Shown here one piece after another: positions 11,878 to 24,500 of a stretch of 64,000 nt of DNA; positions within the stretch are counted from its first letter, which is position 1; each line of letters opens with the position of its first letter. The stretch spans positions 3,596,001-3,660,000 of the forward strand of contig JAZGTN010000094.1 of assembly GCA_037783415.1 (NCBI GenBank). The letters are read 5' to 3'. The stretch comes from Leptasterias polaris (taxonomy: Eukaryota > Echinodermata > Asteroidea > Forcipulatida > Asteriidae). A program made the translations under genes and the position numbers. The notes below the pieces were generated by a model, which did no database searches, was not told the DNA's origin, and worked only from the letters and a program-made list of their open reading frames with translations.

Positions 11878-12350
11878 GGCAGTTTCATTTCGGTCAGACA
11901 GTCAGTACACACACTTTTGGGCGCTTTTTGTGATCATTAAGCCGGTTGTTGGAATGAGGGCTTTATGAGCCATTACTTATTATTGTATAATTGTTATTAT
12001 GGGGTACAGTTGCAATAGCGCTCACGAGTATCAGGAGGCTATAATTCCGACCGAATGTTTCATCGGTGGAAACGCAACTGTACTTCGTATATAATTAACA
12101 GTGTTATTACACATGTTGCTTGTACTGAAATCATTCAGTTAGGCCTATATTAAAGTACACTTTTAATGTTATGCCGGTTTGGCTACACAGTATATTGGGC
12201 TTGGAGGTGGTCGGTTTGCCAAAGGGTATCCGGCATTGGAGGTGGTCGGTTTGGCAAAGGGTATCCGGCATTTTAAATAAAAACAGCGTTTAGACTGACA
12301 GAAAATCAGAAGACTTGCTGTGTCGTACTTCATAAAGTCTTAGCATAATT
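11878..12350 (+). repeat. Direct repeat B1 (partner 13769-14237)
   Basis: About 470 bp, nearly identical to 13769-14237; the differences are an 'aggcct' insertion and a few indels. Both contain a doubled 36-bp motif, 'ggaggtggtcggtttg' (12204-12275 here). Confidence 0.95.
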
Positions 12351-12475
12351 CCTTTTATCGTTCATTTATTAATGATAAAATGCCTTATGCTCAGCGAGGT
12401 ACACCTTTTTGCGGCTGCGTCGCCGGACTGGCCTTGACCCACTTTTATTTATAGATCAGAATACGTCACGTACGC

Positions 12476-12484
12476 GCGCGCGCA
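12476..12484. repeat. Short (CG)n tract
   Basis: Alternating CG of about 9 bases in otherwise AT-rich DNA, within the A2-like segment. Confidence 0.7.
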
Positions 12485-12737
12485 GTGCTGTTCTTGAAAG
12501 CAAATTCTAGGTCATGGATCGTTACTATAAACATTGATTTCAAGGTCAAGTGTTGTTGCTTTCAACGTATTGAATTTATTTGGCGGGATATTAAAAAATT
12601 GATACATTTAGCCAATCATGTCTCTCGCTTTAACGGCGGCAGTTTTTCTTGGCGCTATAGCTGTCACTTTCGTTACAGTCAACTAACGCATAGGTCAAAC
12701 ATTTTCCCACCTCCACCCCTTAAGTACCACCTGTTTT

Positions 12738-13465
12738 TACAGCTTTTGGGCTCGAGGTTTATGCCTCCACTGTGAGTCCTTTGTTATTTGGGCTCGAGGT
12801 TTATTCCTCCACTGTGAGTCCTTTGTTATTTGGGCTCGAGGTTTATTCCTCCACTGTGAGTCCTTTGTTTTTTGTTTTTTGGGCTCGAGGTTTATTCCTC
12901 CACTGTGAGTCCTTTGTTATTTAGTGGGCTCGAGAATTTTTTCTCCAATGTGAGCCTTGGGGCTCGAGGTTTATTCCTCCACTGTGAGTCCTTTGTTTTT
13001 TGGGCTCGAGGTTTATTCCTCCACTGTGAGTCCTTTGTTATTTAGTGGGCTCGAGAATTTTTTCTCCAATGTGAGCCTTGGGGCTCGAAGTTTATTCCTC
13101 CACTGTGTGTCCTTTGTTTTTTTGTTTTTTGGGGCTCGAGGTTTATTCCTCCACTGTGAGTCCTTTGTTTTTTGTTTTTTGGGCTCGAGGTTTATTCCCC
13201 CACTGTGAGTCCATTGTTATTTTGTGGGTTCGAGAATTTTATGTCCAATGTGAGCCTTGGGGTCGAGGTTTATTCCTCCACTGTGAGTCCTTTGTTATTT
13301 AGTGGGCTCGAGAATTTTTTCTCCAATGTGAGTATTTGGGTTCGAGGTTTATTCCTCCACTGTGAGTCCTTTGTTATTTAGTGGGCTCGAGAATTGTTTC
13401 CCCCAATGTGAGCCATTGGGCTCGTGGTTTATTCCTCCATCGTGAGTCCGTTTAATTATAAAAGG
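12738..13465 (+). repeat. Minisatellite with CTCGAG in nearly every unit (A2-like)
   Basis: About 40-45-bp units: 'gggctcgaggtttattcctc' then 'cactgtgagtcctttg', alternating with 'gggctcgagaattttttctc' then 'caatgtgagcc'. Divergent units continue to about 13640. Its relative at 6720-7300 has the same alternation. Confidence 0.95.
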
Positions 13466-13768
13466 TGTCAGGAATATATTTCTCCATGGTGAGCATTTCA
13501 GTTATAATAATCTTGATTGGGCGCTATGTATTTTCTTCCAGTGATAGTCCTTTATTATATAGTTGGATTAGGTTAAATTCTCCAGTGAGTACAATTGGGC
13601 TGATCAAGATGTATTAGTTTACTAATACTAGTTTGGCTCGAGGCTCTTGCTTTTGCAGTGTGCGATCTAGCTGGCTCTGACACATATTATTTCCCCTACA
13701 GGCTTCAGACAAAAGAAGGGCCCAAGAATTAGAAAAATCTTTTTTGGGTGGAATCAGGTAATGCATAA

Positions 13769-14237
13769 GGCAGTTTCATTTCGGTCAGACAGTCAGTACA
13801 CACACTTTTGGGCGCTTTTTGTGATCATTAAGCCGGTTGTTGGAATGAGGGCTTTATGAGCCATTACTTATTATTGTATAATTGTTATTATGGGGTACAG
13901 TTGCAATAGCGCTCACGAGTATCAGGAGGCTATAATTCCGACCGAATGTTTCATCGGTGGAAACGCAACTGTACTTCGTATATAATTAACAGTGTTATTA
14001 CACATGTTGCTTGTACTGAAATCATTCAGTTATATTAAAGTACACTTTTAATGTTATGCCGGTTTGGCTACACAGTATATTGGGCTTGGAGGTGGTCGGT
14101 TTGCCAAAGGGTATCCGGCATTGGAGGTGGTCGGTTTGGCAAAGGGTATCCGGCATTTTAAATAAAAACAGCGTTTAGACTGTGACAGAAAATCAGAAGA
14201 CTTGCTGTGTCGTACTTCATAAAGTCTGAGCATAATT
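13769..14237 (+). repeat. Direct repeat B2 (partner 11878-12350)
   Basis: Second copy of the 470-bp repeat; marks the right end of the candidate Ngaro-like element. Confidence 0.95.
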
Positions 14238-14891
14238 GGATGTTATTCTTCACATGATGATGATGTATCAACAGAATTAATTGGTAATAATGTGAGAAGC
14301 AATTTAATTATGTGGTTGTTGCAAAGTTTAAATGATCCGGAACTGGTCAAACAACTGTACTAATTGGCCATACATTAAGGGAGATATAGTGGTGGCATTC
14401 TGCGGAAAATTACCCCACTAGAGTAGTAGTAAGACCGTCAAAGTCAAAATTAAAAAAAGAGGAGTACGTACTGAGCCCCAGCGAATCGGTAGGTAATTTT
14501 AGTGGAGTGGCAGTGATGTTTACATTTCAAAATTCCAAGCAGACATCTGACAAGTGATTCGAGTGACATTAAAACAGCACCATTCTAATCAAATCAAACA
14601 GTATTACAGTCACAAAGCAAACTAAGTCCTGCCTACTTGATCAGTCTTACAATCGCATGCGAAACAAACGTAACTTACTTGAGTTTAGAGCAAAAACTGG
14701 GGGAAAATATCCGGAGAAAAATCTATACACTCCGCCCTACACACCTGCTGCACGTCTGAAACCAAGACGTCTTCAAGCAGCGGAAACTATTACGCCTAGC
14801 TTGGAATTAGAACCAGACGCTTGTCAAACGTTTCTGCACCACCCCGACCGCAGGAGGGCGTTGTTCTGCGATTTATTTATTTATTTATTTT

Positions 14892-14909
14892 GGGGGGGGG
14901 GGGGGGGGC
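14892..14909 (+). repeat. Poly-G run (about 18 G)
   Basis: Uninterrupted G tract after a TTTA microsatellite; potential G-quadruplex and a likely assembly or sequencing trouble spot. Confidence 0.9.
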
Positions 14910-15372
14910 GTGGCATCGTTTTTTACTTTTATGATGGAAATTACTTTATTCTTCAAAATATAACGTTCATAAAACGTTCATAAATACTGGAATACTTATC
15001 GCGATAAAATCTGCAACTATGTGAGAAACTTTTCACAACAATTATATTTTACAGTAATCAGACAAGGATAAAGAAATGTTTTCCAACTCATCCAATTTAT
15101 TAAAATAACAAATAGTTTACAGCCTTGCACCTTAGAAATAGTTATAATATATACCTTTATTTATATTTACAAAACAGTGCAATGTTGTGCTTTTGGGGTG
15201 TTCCCCCAAGACTCTTAACACAGTGTCACAGCCATGAAGAACTCATTGAAGAGTTACATGTATACATACTAAAAACAGGGCCTTTTACTCAACCATATTA
15301 TTATCACAATAGTTGTATCATACTTATTATGAGTAATACATAGCTCCATTAAGCCCTGATCATAATGAAACG

Positions 15373-15527
15373 ACCAATCACAGCCCAGATTGCACAACCA
15401 TAGACCAATCACAGCCCAGATTGCACAACCATAGACCAATCACAGCCCAGATTGCACAACCATAGACCAATCACAGCCCAGATTGCACAACCATAGACCA
15501 ATCACAGCCCAGATTGCACAACCATAA
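15373..15527 (+). repeat. 31-bp tandem repeat, 5 copies, each with CCAAT
   Basis: Unit 'accaatcacagcccagattg' plus 'cacaaccatag'. The copies are almost identical. Each carries a CCAATCA box. Confidence 0.95.
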
Positions 15528-15686
15528 GCCTGCCAAAACACCCAACAGCAAACTAAAGTGTGACTTGTGGAGATTCAAACATAGAATACACTCAAAATAG
15601 TGTGTCATGGTCGAGCAGACAAATGCATCAAACTCAGTTTTGGTGAGAAAGCGATCGAGTTTGGGTTCAAATGTCATGTCACTCGT

Positions 15687-15885
15687 GAGTGAAACACTGG
15701 ACTATAATTGCTTCTCATCACCCAGGAGTACATTGGTATCTACCAAGGTTTGACATCATTGATGTGAATTTGCCAATTTGGCTTCCGGTAGTGCATACTC
15801 CAAAGGAGCTGACATGGTTTCAGGAATGCTTAGGGCACAATGAGCAGGGTACTAATATTGCATGTTTTGAGTAGCCTAACTTGGC
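15687..15885 (+). repeat. SINE-like fragment
   Basis: Shares 'taattgcttctc..cacccagg', 'ggagctga.atggttt' and 'aggaatg' in order with 30440-30690. Probably a diverged copy of that SINE. Confidence 0.55.
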
Positions 15886-18453
15886 TTGAACAAGTGCCTA
15901 ATACATGAAAATACACAACATTATTACTATTAATATTATTATAAACTCAAGTATCCTTAGGCCTACTCACCAAGTACAGTGGTCCGATGAGGCTACTATT
16001 GAAACCAAAGTTTACAAGAATTAGCCTAAAAAAAGTGTTTCATTGCATCAGAACAAAAACATATTTTTAGTCCAGCTCTTGGAGTTTATAATCTTAATTG
16101 GAATGTGTTTTGAGATTTGCTCATTTATTTTTTGCTTTGTTGAAATCCTTCATGTGTTGAATAAAAAAACCTTTAAAAACAAAACATTTTAAAATTTATA
16201 GTCCTATATCTCAACAACGTGACCACCTTGTGAAATTAAATTGTCACTGGTTAGTTTCATTGTATATATCTACATTTATATAGGATTAAAATAAACGAGC
16301 GGTTCCAAAAACCAAAGGTATACTTTGCCTTTAAAGAACAACATAAGTTGAGAAAAGTTTCATTTTTAGTACATAGAAAAAGAAATTTTGAGAAAAAGGA
16401 ATTAAGAAAAAATAAATAAAAAAATGTTCCCCACAGTTATCAAAGAAAATATCACAATGACATAAAAAAATGCATATTAAAAAACAAAAACATCAAAAAT
16501 AATACATAACCGTTTTTTTTTAATACAAATGAGCACCATTCTACTGAAAAAGCAACTCTGGTATGAATTTTACAATCCCTGACAAACAAATAATAAAACT
16601 TTGCCCAAAATAACAAAATATTATTATTAGAAAAACTTACATAAACATCTTTTAAATTTACATATTATAAATAATTCATAAGTTTAATAGTTACACCAAG
16701 TTCAATATAAGACCATTTGTCTTCCGGCTTTGTTGACGGCCATTGCCATGGCAGACATGAGACTTTCTGGAGGCAATGGAGGTAAAATAGTTCCAACTTG
16801 ACATCACAAAGTGTAAAGTAGGCCCTGTTTACAACAACGATAAATCCTTTTTTGAACGCACAACTATGCATTATGTGTAAAGACAACATGAGGCATGAAA
16901 GAGTTTAATCAAATTTATTTCATGATTGGTCAGGGATCAACTTGGCTGTGTAGAACAAGTACAATACTTCACACAGCTCAAAGCCAAAACCCAAATTTTC
17001 CGTAGAGATGGCATATATCAGGATCTATCTATTGCCTCCATGCCCCATCCATTGCCTTGGTGCCCTTAAAAATGTTCCACTAATGAAGGTGCCCTTTACT
17101 ACAGAAAGATGTCCTTACTGCCTTGCCCTCAAAAGGGCCAAGTTCACGCAAGGCCATTGGTTAACTGGTGGTTGTTTAGTGACGTATGTAGAGCATGCGC
17201 ACAGAAGTTGTAGTGCAGACGACTCTAGTCATGTCATGTCAACACTGACATAACGTACGTTATCAAATTCTTATAACTGGTCCACTCTGCACTGTGCTAT
17301 GACAACGGCTATTGCTAACCAGCGATGCGACCATGCCCCGTAGGCTGGTTCCAAATAGTTGACTAGCCTAGTCCAACTATCGTCGACTAGACAGAGTTCA
17401 GGCTAACTAAGTTGAACTATGGTCAATGATAGTCCTATGGCCAAGAACGACTTATCAGGCCCGCTATGAAGACCAAAAAGCTTCAGTACTGAAAATAACA
17501 GCCTTCCAAAAAAAAAGCTGGTGGCACACGTAATTGTTGCACTTTCAATTTTATTGGCTTTTATAGTAAACCTAAATTGTGTAATTTCGAGAGACTCGTT
17601 TAAAGTGGTTTAATTTCTAAGCGAACAGTTTGTGATAGATGCACGGTGTTATGCAATCATAGACTTCAACTGTCTGTTACATATTGCATTCCAGCTTTGG
17701 TAGAAATTGGTATCCAAGCCCTTTGTGAGCACTTGTTCACTTTCGTTTATCTATAACCGTTTAATGGTCTACTTCAATGTACTTGTTTAAATTACACTAC
17801 AGTGGTACAAAGAGAAACCTCCCTGGATGTTACATTGCAGGTTTTCTTTCCACGAACAGCTTTAAAAAGTTTCTTTAAAAATACTATCATTGCATTGTTT
17901 TTTTTCGCAGCGTTTTACTTTTACAATCCACACTGTCTGCTTTTATTGTTTTTATACATTGTATGCGTGGGAAATTCGTTGTATGCTTAGTTAATTCGTG
18001 AAAACTTCAGTTACACTTAGTTCACACAACGTGGGAAAAAGTACCCAAATTAATTGCTAAACCATGGAATTCATTTCAAAAGGTGTGACACATGATTGAA
18101 CTGATCAGAAAAAAATTCTAACAAATTCAACAATTCTTAATTTGAGAGATCACTTTCATTTACACAACTTTATGCTTATACCAACACATTCTTGTGAGAA
18201 ATATTTCCCTCCAAAAACTCTTCTTATTTCAATTTGGCAAATCAAAATAAGAATCCCAATCATGAAGGTACAGAAATCATTTAGAAAACGGAATCCAATG
18301 TTTTCTTCTGTTAAGTTTTTGACGTTAAGTAATAAATGAACTCTTCCCCCCCAAAAAGATGTATCACACGCAACTGTTTTTTTGCGACAGTACCACTTTA
18401 GATTATGCAGACCAATGAGACTGCGTCCTATTACAATGAGGTTTGCTGATTGG

Positions 18454-18582
18454 TTACTTGGCCAAAGCAGCTGTCATTAGACTCGTCTCCAGCTCTTCCT
18501 CCGTATCAGACTTTGTTCCCCGGACTTCGGAGTACCACTGGTTGGCAAGATGGCGCATTTGAATTCTGCCGTCAATTAATTC
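18454..18582 (-). CDS. SLC9A8: NHE8 last coding exon with stop codon
   Basis: 42 codons plus TAA: ELIDGRIQMRHLANQWYSEV followed by a short acidic tail ending ALAK. DGRIQM..L.N.WY.EVR matches the extreme C-terminus of NHE8. Acceptor TTTCTTTCAG|GAATTA. Confidence 0.93.
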   Translation of the reverse strand, partial: ELIDGRIQMRHLANQWYSEVRGTKSDTEEELETSLMTAALAK

Positions 18583-21500
18583 CTGAAAGAAAACAAAACA
18601 AGTTATTTTTGTCACATTTTTGTGAATTCTTTAACAAATTTATTGGCGCTCGTTTCAGCTACAATCAGGGCCAATTTCAGAGAGCTGATTAGGCAGAAAA
18701 TATTGCTGAACAATTTTCTGCTTAGAAAAAGTAGCGAGGATTGTACATGTGATATAGAATTTTGGCTGGTAACCTTATTCTGGTGAGCATAACTTTTGGG
18801 CCAGGGCTTCAATTTCTGGGTAGATTATTAAACTACTCTCCCCACACATCGTCATGTTCATCATGTGGCAGACACAAACAGCGTGAGTACACAAACACAA
18901 CGGTTCTACTCTCAAACACGCAGTCTCCTCACAAAGACAACGGTCTCCTCACAAACACAGCGGCTTTACTCACAAAGAGGACCAACTTCTCCACAAACAC
19001 AACGCTCTACTCACAAACAGGACGGACCACTTCACAGACCCGACAGTCCTCTCTACAGACAAATGGACCTCTCCTAAAAAACAACGCACTATCCATTAAC
19101 ACGACGGGCCTCTCCACAAACATGACGCTCTACAAACAAACAAGACAGTTCACTTCACAGACCCGACTGACCTCTCTACAGACACGACGGACCTCTACAC
19201 ATAAATGATGAACTATCCATTAACACGACGGACCTCTCCACAAACACAATGCTCTACTCAAAAACATGATGAACCACTCCACAAACACAACAATCTACTC
19301 ATAAACACGACAAACCTTTCCACAAACATAACGGCTTTACTCACAAACACGACAGACCTCTACAAACACAACACTCTACTCACAGACACGACTGACCTCT
19401 CCACAAACACAACACTCTACTCACAGACACGACTGACCTCTCCACAAACACAACACTCTACTCACAGACACGACTGACCTCTACAAACACAACACTCTAC
19501 TCACAGACACGACTGACCTCTCCACAAACACAACACTCTACTCACAGACACGACTGACCTCTACAAACACAACACTCTACTCACAGACACGACTGACCTC
19601 TACAAACACAACACTCTACTCACAGACACGACTGACCTCTACAAACACAACACTCTACTCACAGACACGACAGACCTCTACAAACACAACACTCTACTCA
19701 CAGACACGACTGACCTCTACAAACACAACACTCTACTCACAGACACGACAGACCTCTACAAACACAACACTCTACTCACAGACACGACTGACCTCTACAA
19801 ACACAACACTCTACTCACAGACACGACTGACCTCTACAAACACAACACTCTACTCACAGACACGACTGACCTCTCCACAAACACAATGCTCTACTCAAAA
19901 ACATGATGAACCACTCCACAAACACAACAATCTACTCATAAACACGACAAACCTTTCCACAAACATAACGGCTTTACTCACAAACACGACAGACCTCTAC
20001 AAACACAACACTCTACTCACAGACACGACTGACCTCTACAAACACAACACTCTACTCACAGACACGACGGACCTCTACAAACACAACACTCTACTCACAG
20101 ACACGACTGACCTCTACAAACACAACACTCTACTCACAGACACGACTGACCTCTCCACAAACACAATGCTCTACTCAAAAACATGATGAACCACTCCACA
20201 AACACAACAATCTACTCATAAACACGACAAACCTTTCCACAAACATAACGGCTTTACTCACAAACACGACAGACCTCTACAAACACAACACTCTACTCAC
20301 AGACACGACTGACCTCTACAAACACAACACTCTACTCACAGACACGACTGACCTCTCCACAAACACAACACTCTACTCACAGACACGACTGACCTCTACA
20401 AACACAACACTCTACTCACAGACACGACTGACCTCTACAAACACAACACTCTACTCACAGACACGACTGACCTCTACAAACACAACACTCTACTCACAGA
20501 CACGACAGACCTCTACAAACACAACACTCTACTCACAGACACGACTGACCTCTCCACAAACACAACACTCTACTCACAGACACGACTGACCTCTACAAAC
20601 ACAACACTCTACTCACAGACACGACTGACCTCTCCACAAACACAATGCTCTACTCAAAAACATGATGAACCACTCCACAAACACAACAATCTACTCATAA
20701 ACACGACAAACCTTTCCACAAACATAACGGCTTTACTCACAAACACGACAGACCTCTACAAACACAACACTCTACTCACAGACACGACTGACCTCTACAA
20801 ACACAACACTCTACTCACAGACACGACGGACCTCTCCACAAACACAATGCTCTACTCAAAAACATGATGAACCACTCCACAAACACAACAATCTACTCAT
20901 AAACACGACAAACCTTTCCACAAACATAACGGCTTTACTCACAAACACGACAGACCTCTACAAACACAACACTCTACTCACAGACACGACTGACCTCTAC
21001 AAACACAACACTCTACTCACAGACACGACTGACCTCTACAAACACAACACTCTACTCACAGACACGACTGACCTCTACAAACACAACACTCTACTCACAG
21101 ACACGACTGACCTCTACAAACACAACACTCTACTCACAGACACGACTGACCTCTCCACAAACACAACACTCTACTCACAGACACGACTGACCTCTACAAA
21201 CACAACACTCTACTCACAGACACGACTGACCTCTCCACAAACTCGACGCTGCACTCATAAACACAACCGACCTCTCCACAAACACGATGCACCTCTCCAC
21301 AAACATGGCGCTCTAATCACAAACACAACGGACTTCTCCACAAACATGACGGCTTAACTCACAAACACAACGGACCTTTTTTAATAACAAACACAACGCT
21401 CTACTCACAAACACGCACATGTCTCCAGAATACGAGGGACCTCTCCTCAAACCAACGCTCTACTCACAAAAACAACAGACCTCTCCACAAACACGACGCT

Positions 21501-24500
21501 CTACTCACAAACACAACGGACTTCTCCACAAACATGACGGCCTAACTCACAAACACAACGGACCTTAACAAACACAACGCTCTACTCACAAACACGCGCA
21601 TGTCTCCAAAAAAAGGAGGGACCTCTCAAACCAACGCTCTACTCACAAAAACAACAGACCTCTCCACAAACCAGACGGACTTCTCCACAAACACGACGCT
21701 CTACCCAAAAACATGGGCATGTCTCCAGAAAAACGAGGACCTCTCCCCAAACCAACACTCTACTCACAGACACGACTGACCTCTCCACAAGCCCGATGCT
21801 GCACTCACAAACACAATAGACCTCTCCACGAACACGATGCTCTACTCACAAACACGATGCTGTACTTGCAAACACGACATACTCTCCACAGACACGACGA
21901 AACTCTCCACAAACTCGACAGACCTCTCCACAACATGACGCTGTACTCACAAACATGACGGACCTCTCCACAAACAATAATTACTGCATACTAAGCACAA
22001 GAGAAGGGTTAATAAGACTAAGCTCCTTCTGTGCATGAATCTCACCTTGTTTGTATAACGTCGTGTAAAGAACGGCACAAAGTATTTGGTGTCCCACTTT
22101 ATGAAGCCCGTCAAGTGGGATCTGACGAAGTTGACTTCGTACTCTTCCTCCGTCAGTTCAGACAAATGCTCTGTGTCCACAGCACTCCCCTAAATAAACA
22201 AACAACAAAAACAGTAGAGGATTACTAACCTCACTGAATTAACATTCCCCCATTCATTGTTATGACAAAAACAAAAACAAAAACAAACAAAAAATGTCCA
22301 CACTTTTGATGACACAAATTTGCATGATCACAGGTTTGGAATTTCAAAATCATCAACGCATTTATTACATCACATTCACGGTACTCGCTGCAAAGTACTG
22401 AATTAGAACTGGCCTCTTGTCACCAGGAAAGTTTGGTGCTCTACGCTGGCGGATAACATGTTTCTGAGCAACAGTAATTTAGTTTACCTTTGTTGTCATT
22501 GTTTTGTCCTTTTTGGGGCAATTTTTTCTTGTGTCCTTCCCCAGATTGACTTCACGTACTTGCATGCTCCCTTCATACACTCATTTTTCATTTTGCCCGT
22601 GATAATAATTCGCTGTTCTTCATGTTTGTCTAGAACTGAGAAGTCTCCCAAAGTCTCCTGAATAATCTACTCCATGGCAGTAGAATAAATAGCAAGACAA
22701 GTTCTCAAAGAACAAAATCTACCTAGCAAGTAGATATTCACACGGTTTTACCGCAAACCAAATATACATTGATACCTCACCAAGCATATGCCTCAAATCC
22801 CATACATGCTTGTCTAGTTACCCTCCTGTCATCATCTTTTTGTACTTTGCTATTCTGTATGTTTCTTGGGCTAGGCCTAAGTTTCTTGCTTTGTTGTTTC
22901 TGTTTTGGTTCTATAGTTCTTTGATTTGCCTCGAACTTGTCATTTATTTGCATTGCTGTGATCGAATAAGTAATAATAAATGATACTAGTGGTTGGTAGG
23001 TCAACTCTAAACTTCTGTGATCGAATAAGTAATAACAAATACTACTAGCGGTTGGCACATCAACTCTAGAATGCTGTGATCGAATAAGTAATAATAAATA
23101 ATACTAGTGATTGGTACATCAACTCTAGAATTCTGTGATCGAATAAGTAATAATAAATAATACTAGTGATTGGTACATCAACTCTAGAATGCTGTGATCG
23201 AATAAGTAATAATAAATAATACTAGTGGTTGGTAGATCAACTCTAGAATGTTGAGGGCGACAGACACAAAGTGTTATGGGACTCACCAGATCTTCCGTTT
23301 TGCTGAGGGTGATTTCCTTCTTCTTTTTATCCGATCCTGGATTGATGAACTGGATTAAGAGATGGATACAGAAAGTGTACAACGATTCATCAGATCTTCT
23401 TATTTGTGGTGACTTATTTTTTATTTTTCAAAACTTTGTTTTGTAGAGTGGAGTGTTGATGGAGGAAGTTAATTTTGTATGGATGCCACCTGTATACCCA
23501 GGCTTGGCCGATTCTTAACAATTTGATTGCGCAACTTTTGTCTATGTACAGAAACGTTTCACAGATTTTCCAACATTATTACTGTTGGCTAGCTCGGTGG
23601 TCTATTGGTAAGACATCTGCTCTAGCAATGCAAAGGTCGTGGGTTCGAATCCCACCCGAGTGATTTGCCTGTGGATTTTTGTTCACAGAACTCTGTAAAG
23701 TGCCGAGTATACAGTGCTTTACTCACATCGGTGTAAAAGTAAAACCAAATTATAACATTATTACGCTTGTTGAAAAAAAAAAAGGGCATTTATGAATAGA
23801 AACAAAAGAGTAGTGACTCAGTCTTAACCAGCCAATTAAAACCTTGCAGGGTCGTGGCCTTCATACGGCCAAGACCCTACCAGTTTTAAACAGCCGGTTA
23901 ACACCTTGCCGCCACTCTTTTATTTCCTTATTCAAAACCACAGTGGATGATATTAAATGGTCAATCACCAGGGCCCAATTTCATGGCTCTGCTTACCGTA
24001 AGCAAAGAATCGGCGCTTACAGAAGCAGGGAATTCCGTGCTTACCTCAAGCGTATTTCACAGGGTTAGCAGGGAATTTTTGCTTGTGCGCTTGCGTAGTC
24101 CACGTTACTAGGCATTCTACGCTTACACAGCTAGCGCTGAAATTTAGCGCTTGCTCGGTAAGCAGAGAATGGTGATCGCTAGCGCAGAATTCAGCGGTAA
24201 GCAGAGCCATGAAATTGGGCCCAGGAGTGTCAATGTACCTTCAGTAATGGCATTGTGAGGCCTCCAATGACCACCACAGTGAACAGCACGATGGTCAGCG
24301 TGGTCGTAACTAAGACGTGTCGCGTCTCGTTCCCAAACATCAAGTGGAGACTGAGTGCATAGGCGATGGCTCCCCGTAAACCTGACAACCAACAGAAACA
24401 CAACTGCTTAAAAAACACCCGGGTTTTTTAAGGAGATCTTGTTAGGATAAGTGTCGTAAGAAAACAGTCCAGTGTCCCCCTGGTGGGATTCGAACTGGGG

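Larger units (their letters stand above)
4345..14237 (+). mobile_element. Candidate degenerate Ngaro/DIRS-group tyrosine-recombinase retrotransposon
   Basis: The layout suggests A1 - internal - B1 - A2 - B2, the split-direct-repeat design of Ngaro/Pat elements. A1-like sequence lies at 4345-4412 and 6720-7290; recombinase at about 10930-11269; SGNH hydrolase at 11318-11800; B1 at 11878-12350; A2-like at 12351-13768; B2 at 13769-14237. The phrase 'gttacagtcaactaacgcat' and the cctcca...gtgagtcc minisatellite occur in both A regions. The recombinase-SGNH pairing is known from Ngaro elements. No reverse transcriptase is readable between 7.3 and 10.9 kb, where unrelated repeats lie, so this is a gutted element or two pieces of different copies. 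Confidence 0.5.
14238..18453. other. SLC9A8: Non-coding flank downstream of NHE8, possibly including its 3' UTR
   Basis: No credible gene. AT-rich with a CCAAT-like tandem array, a SINE-like piece (15690-15880) and a G-run. On the minus strand AATAAA hexamers occur, for example near 15091-15097 with a GU-rich follow-up, which could end a long NHE8 3' UTR; the true site cannot be told from sequence alone. Confidence 0.35.

Noticed and set aside
14657..14983. 108-codon plus-strand frame
   Set aside because: Runs through a TTTA/poly-G tract; no domain. The first half (to about 14870) is mildly protein-like but unsupported.
18762..21958. Several Thr/Ser/Gln-rich plus-strand frames
   Set aside because: Chance open frames in the intronic minisatellite; unit length 39/41 shifts frame between units.
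18869..21976. CRISPR-like repeat pattern
   Set aside because: Head-to-tail minisatellite without unique spacers, in a spliced eukaryotic gene.
23587..23660. Functional tRNA gene
   Set aside because: Box A and B are present but the acceptor stem does not pair and a SINE body follows.
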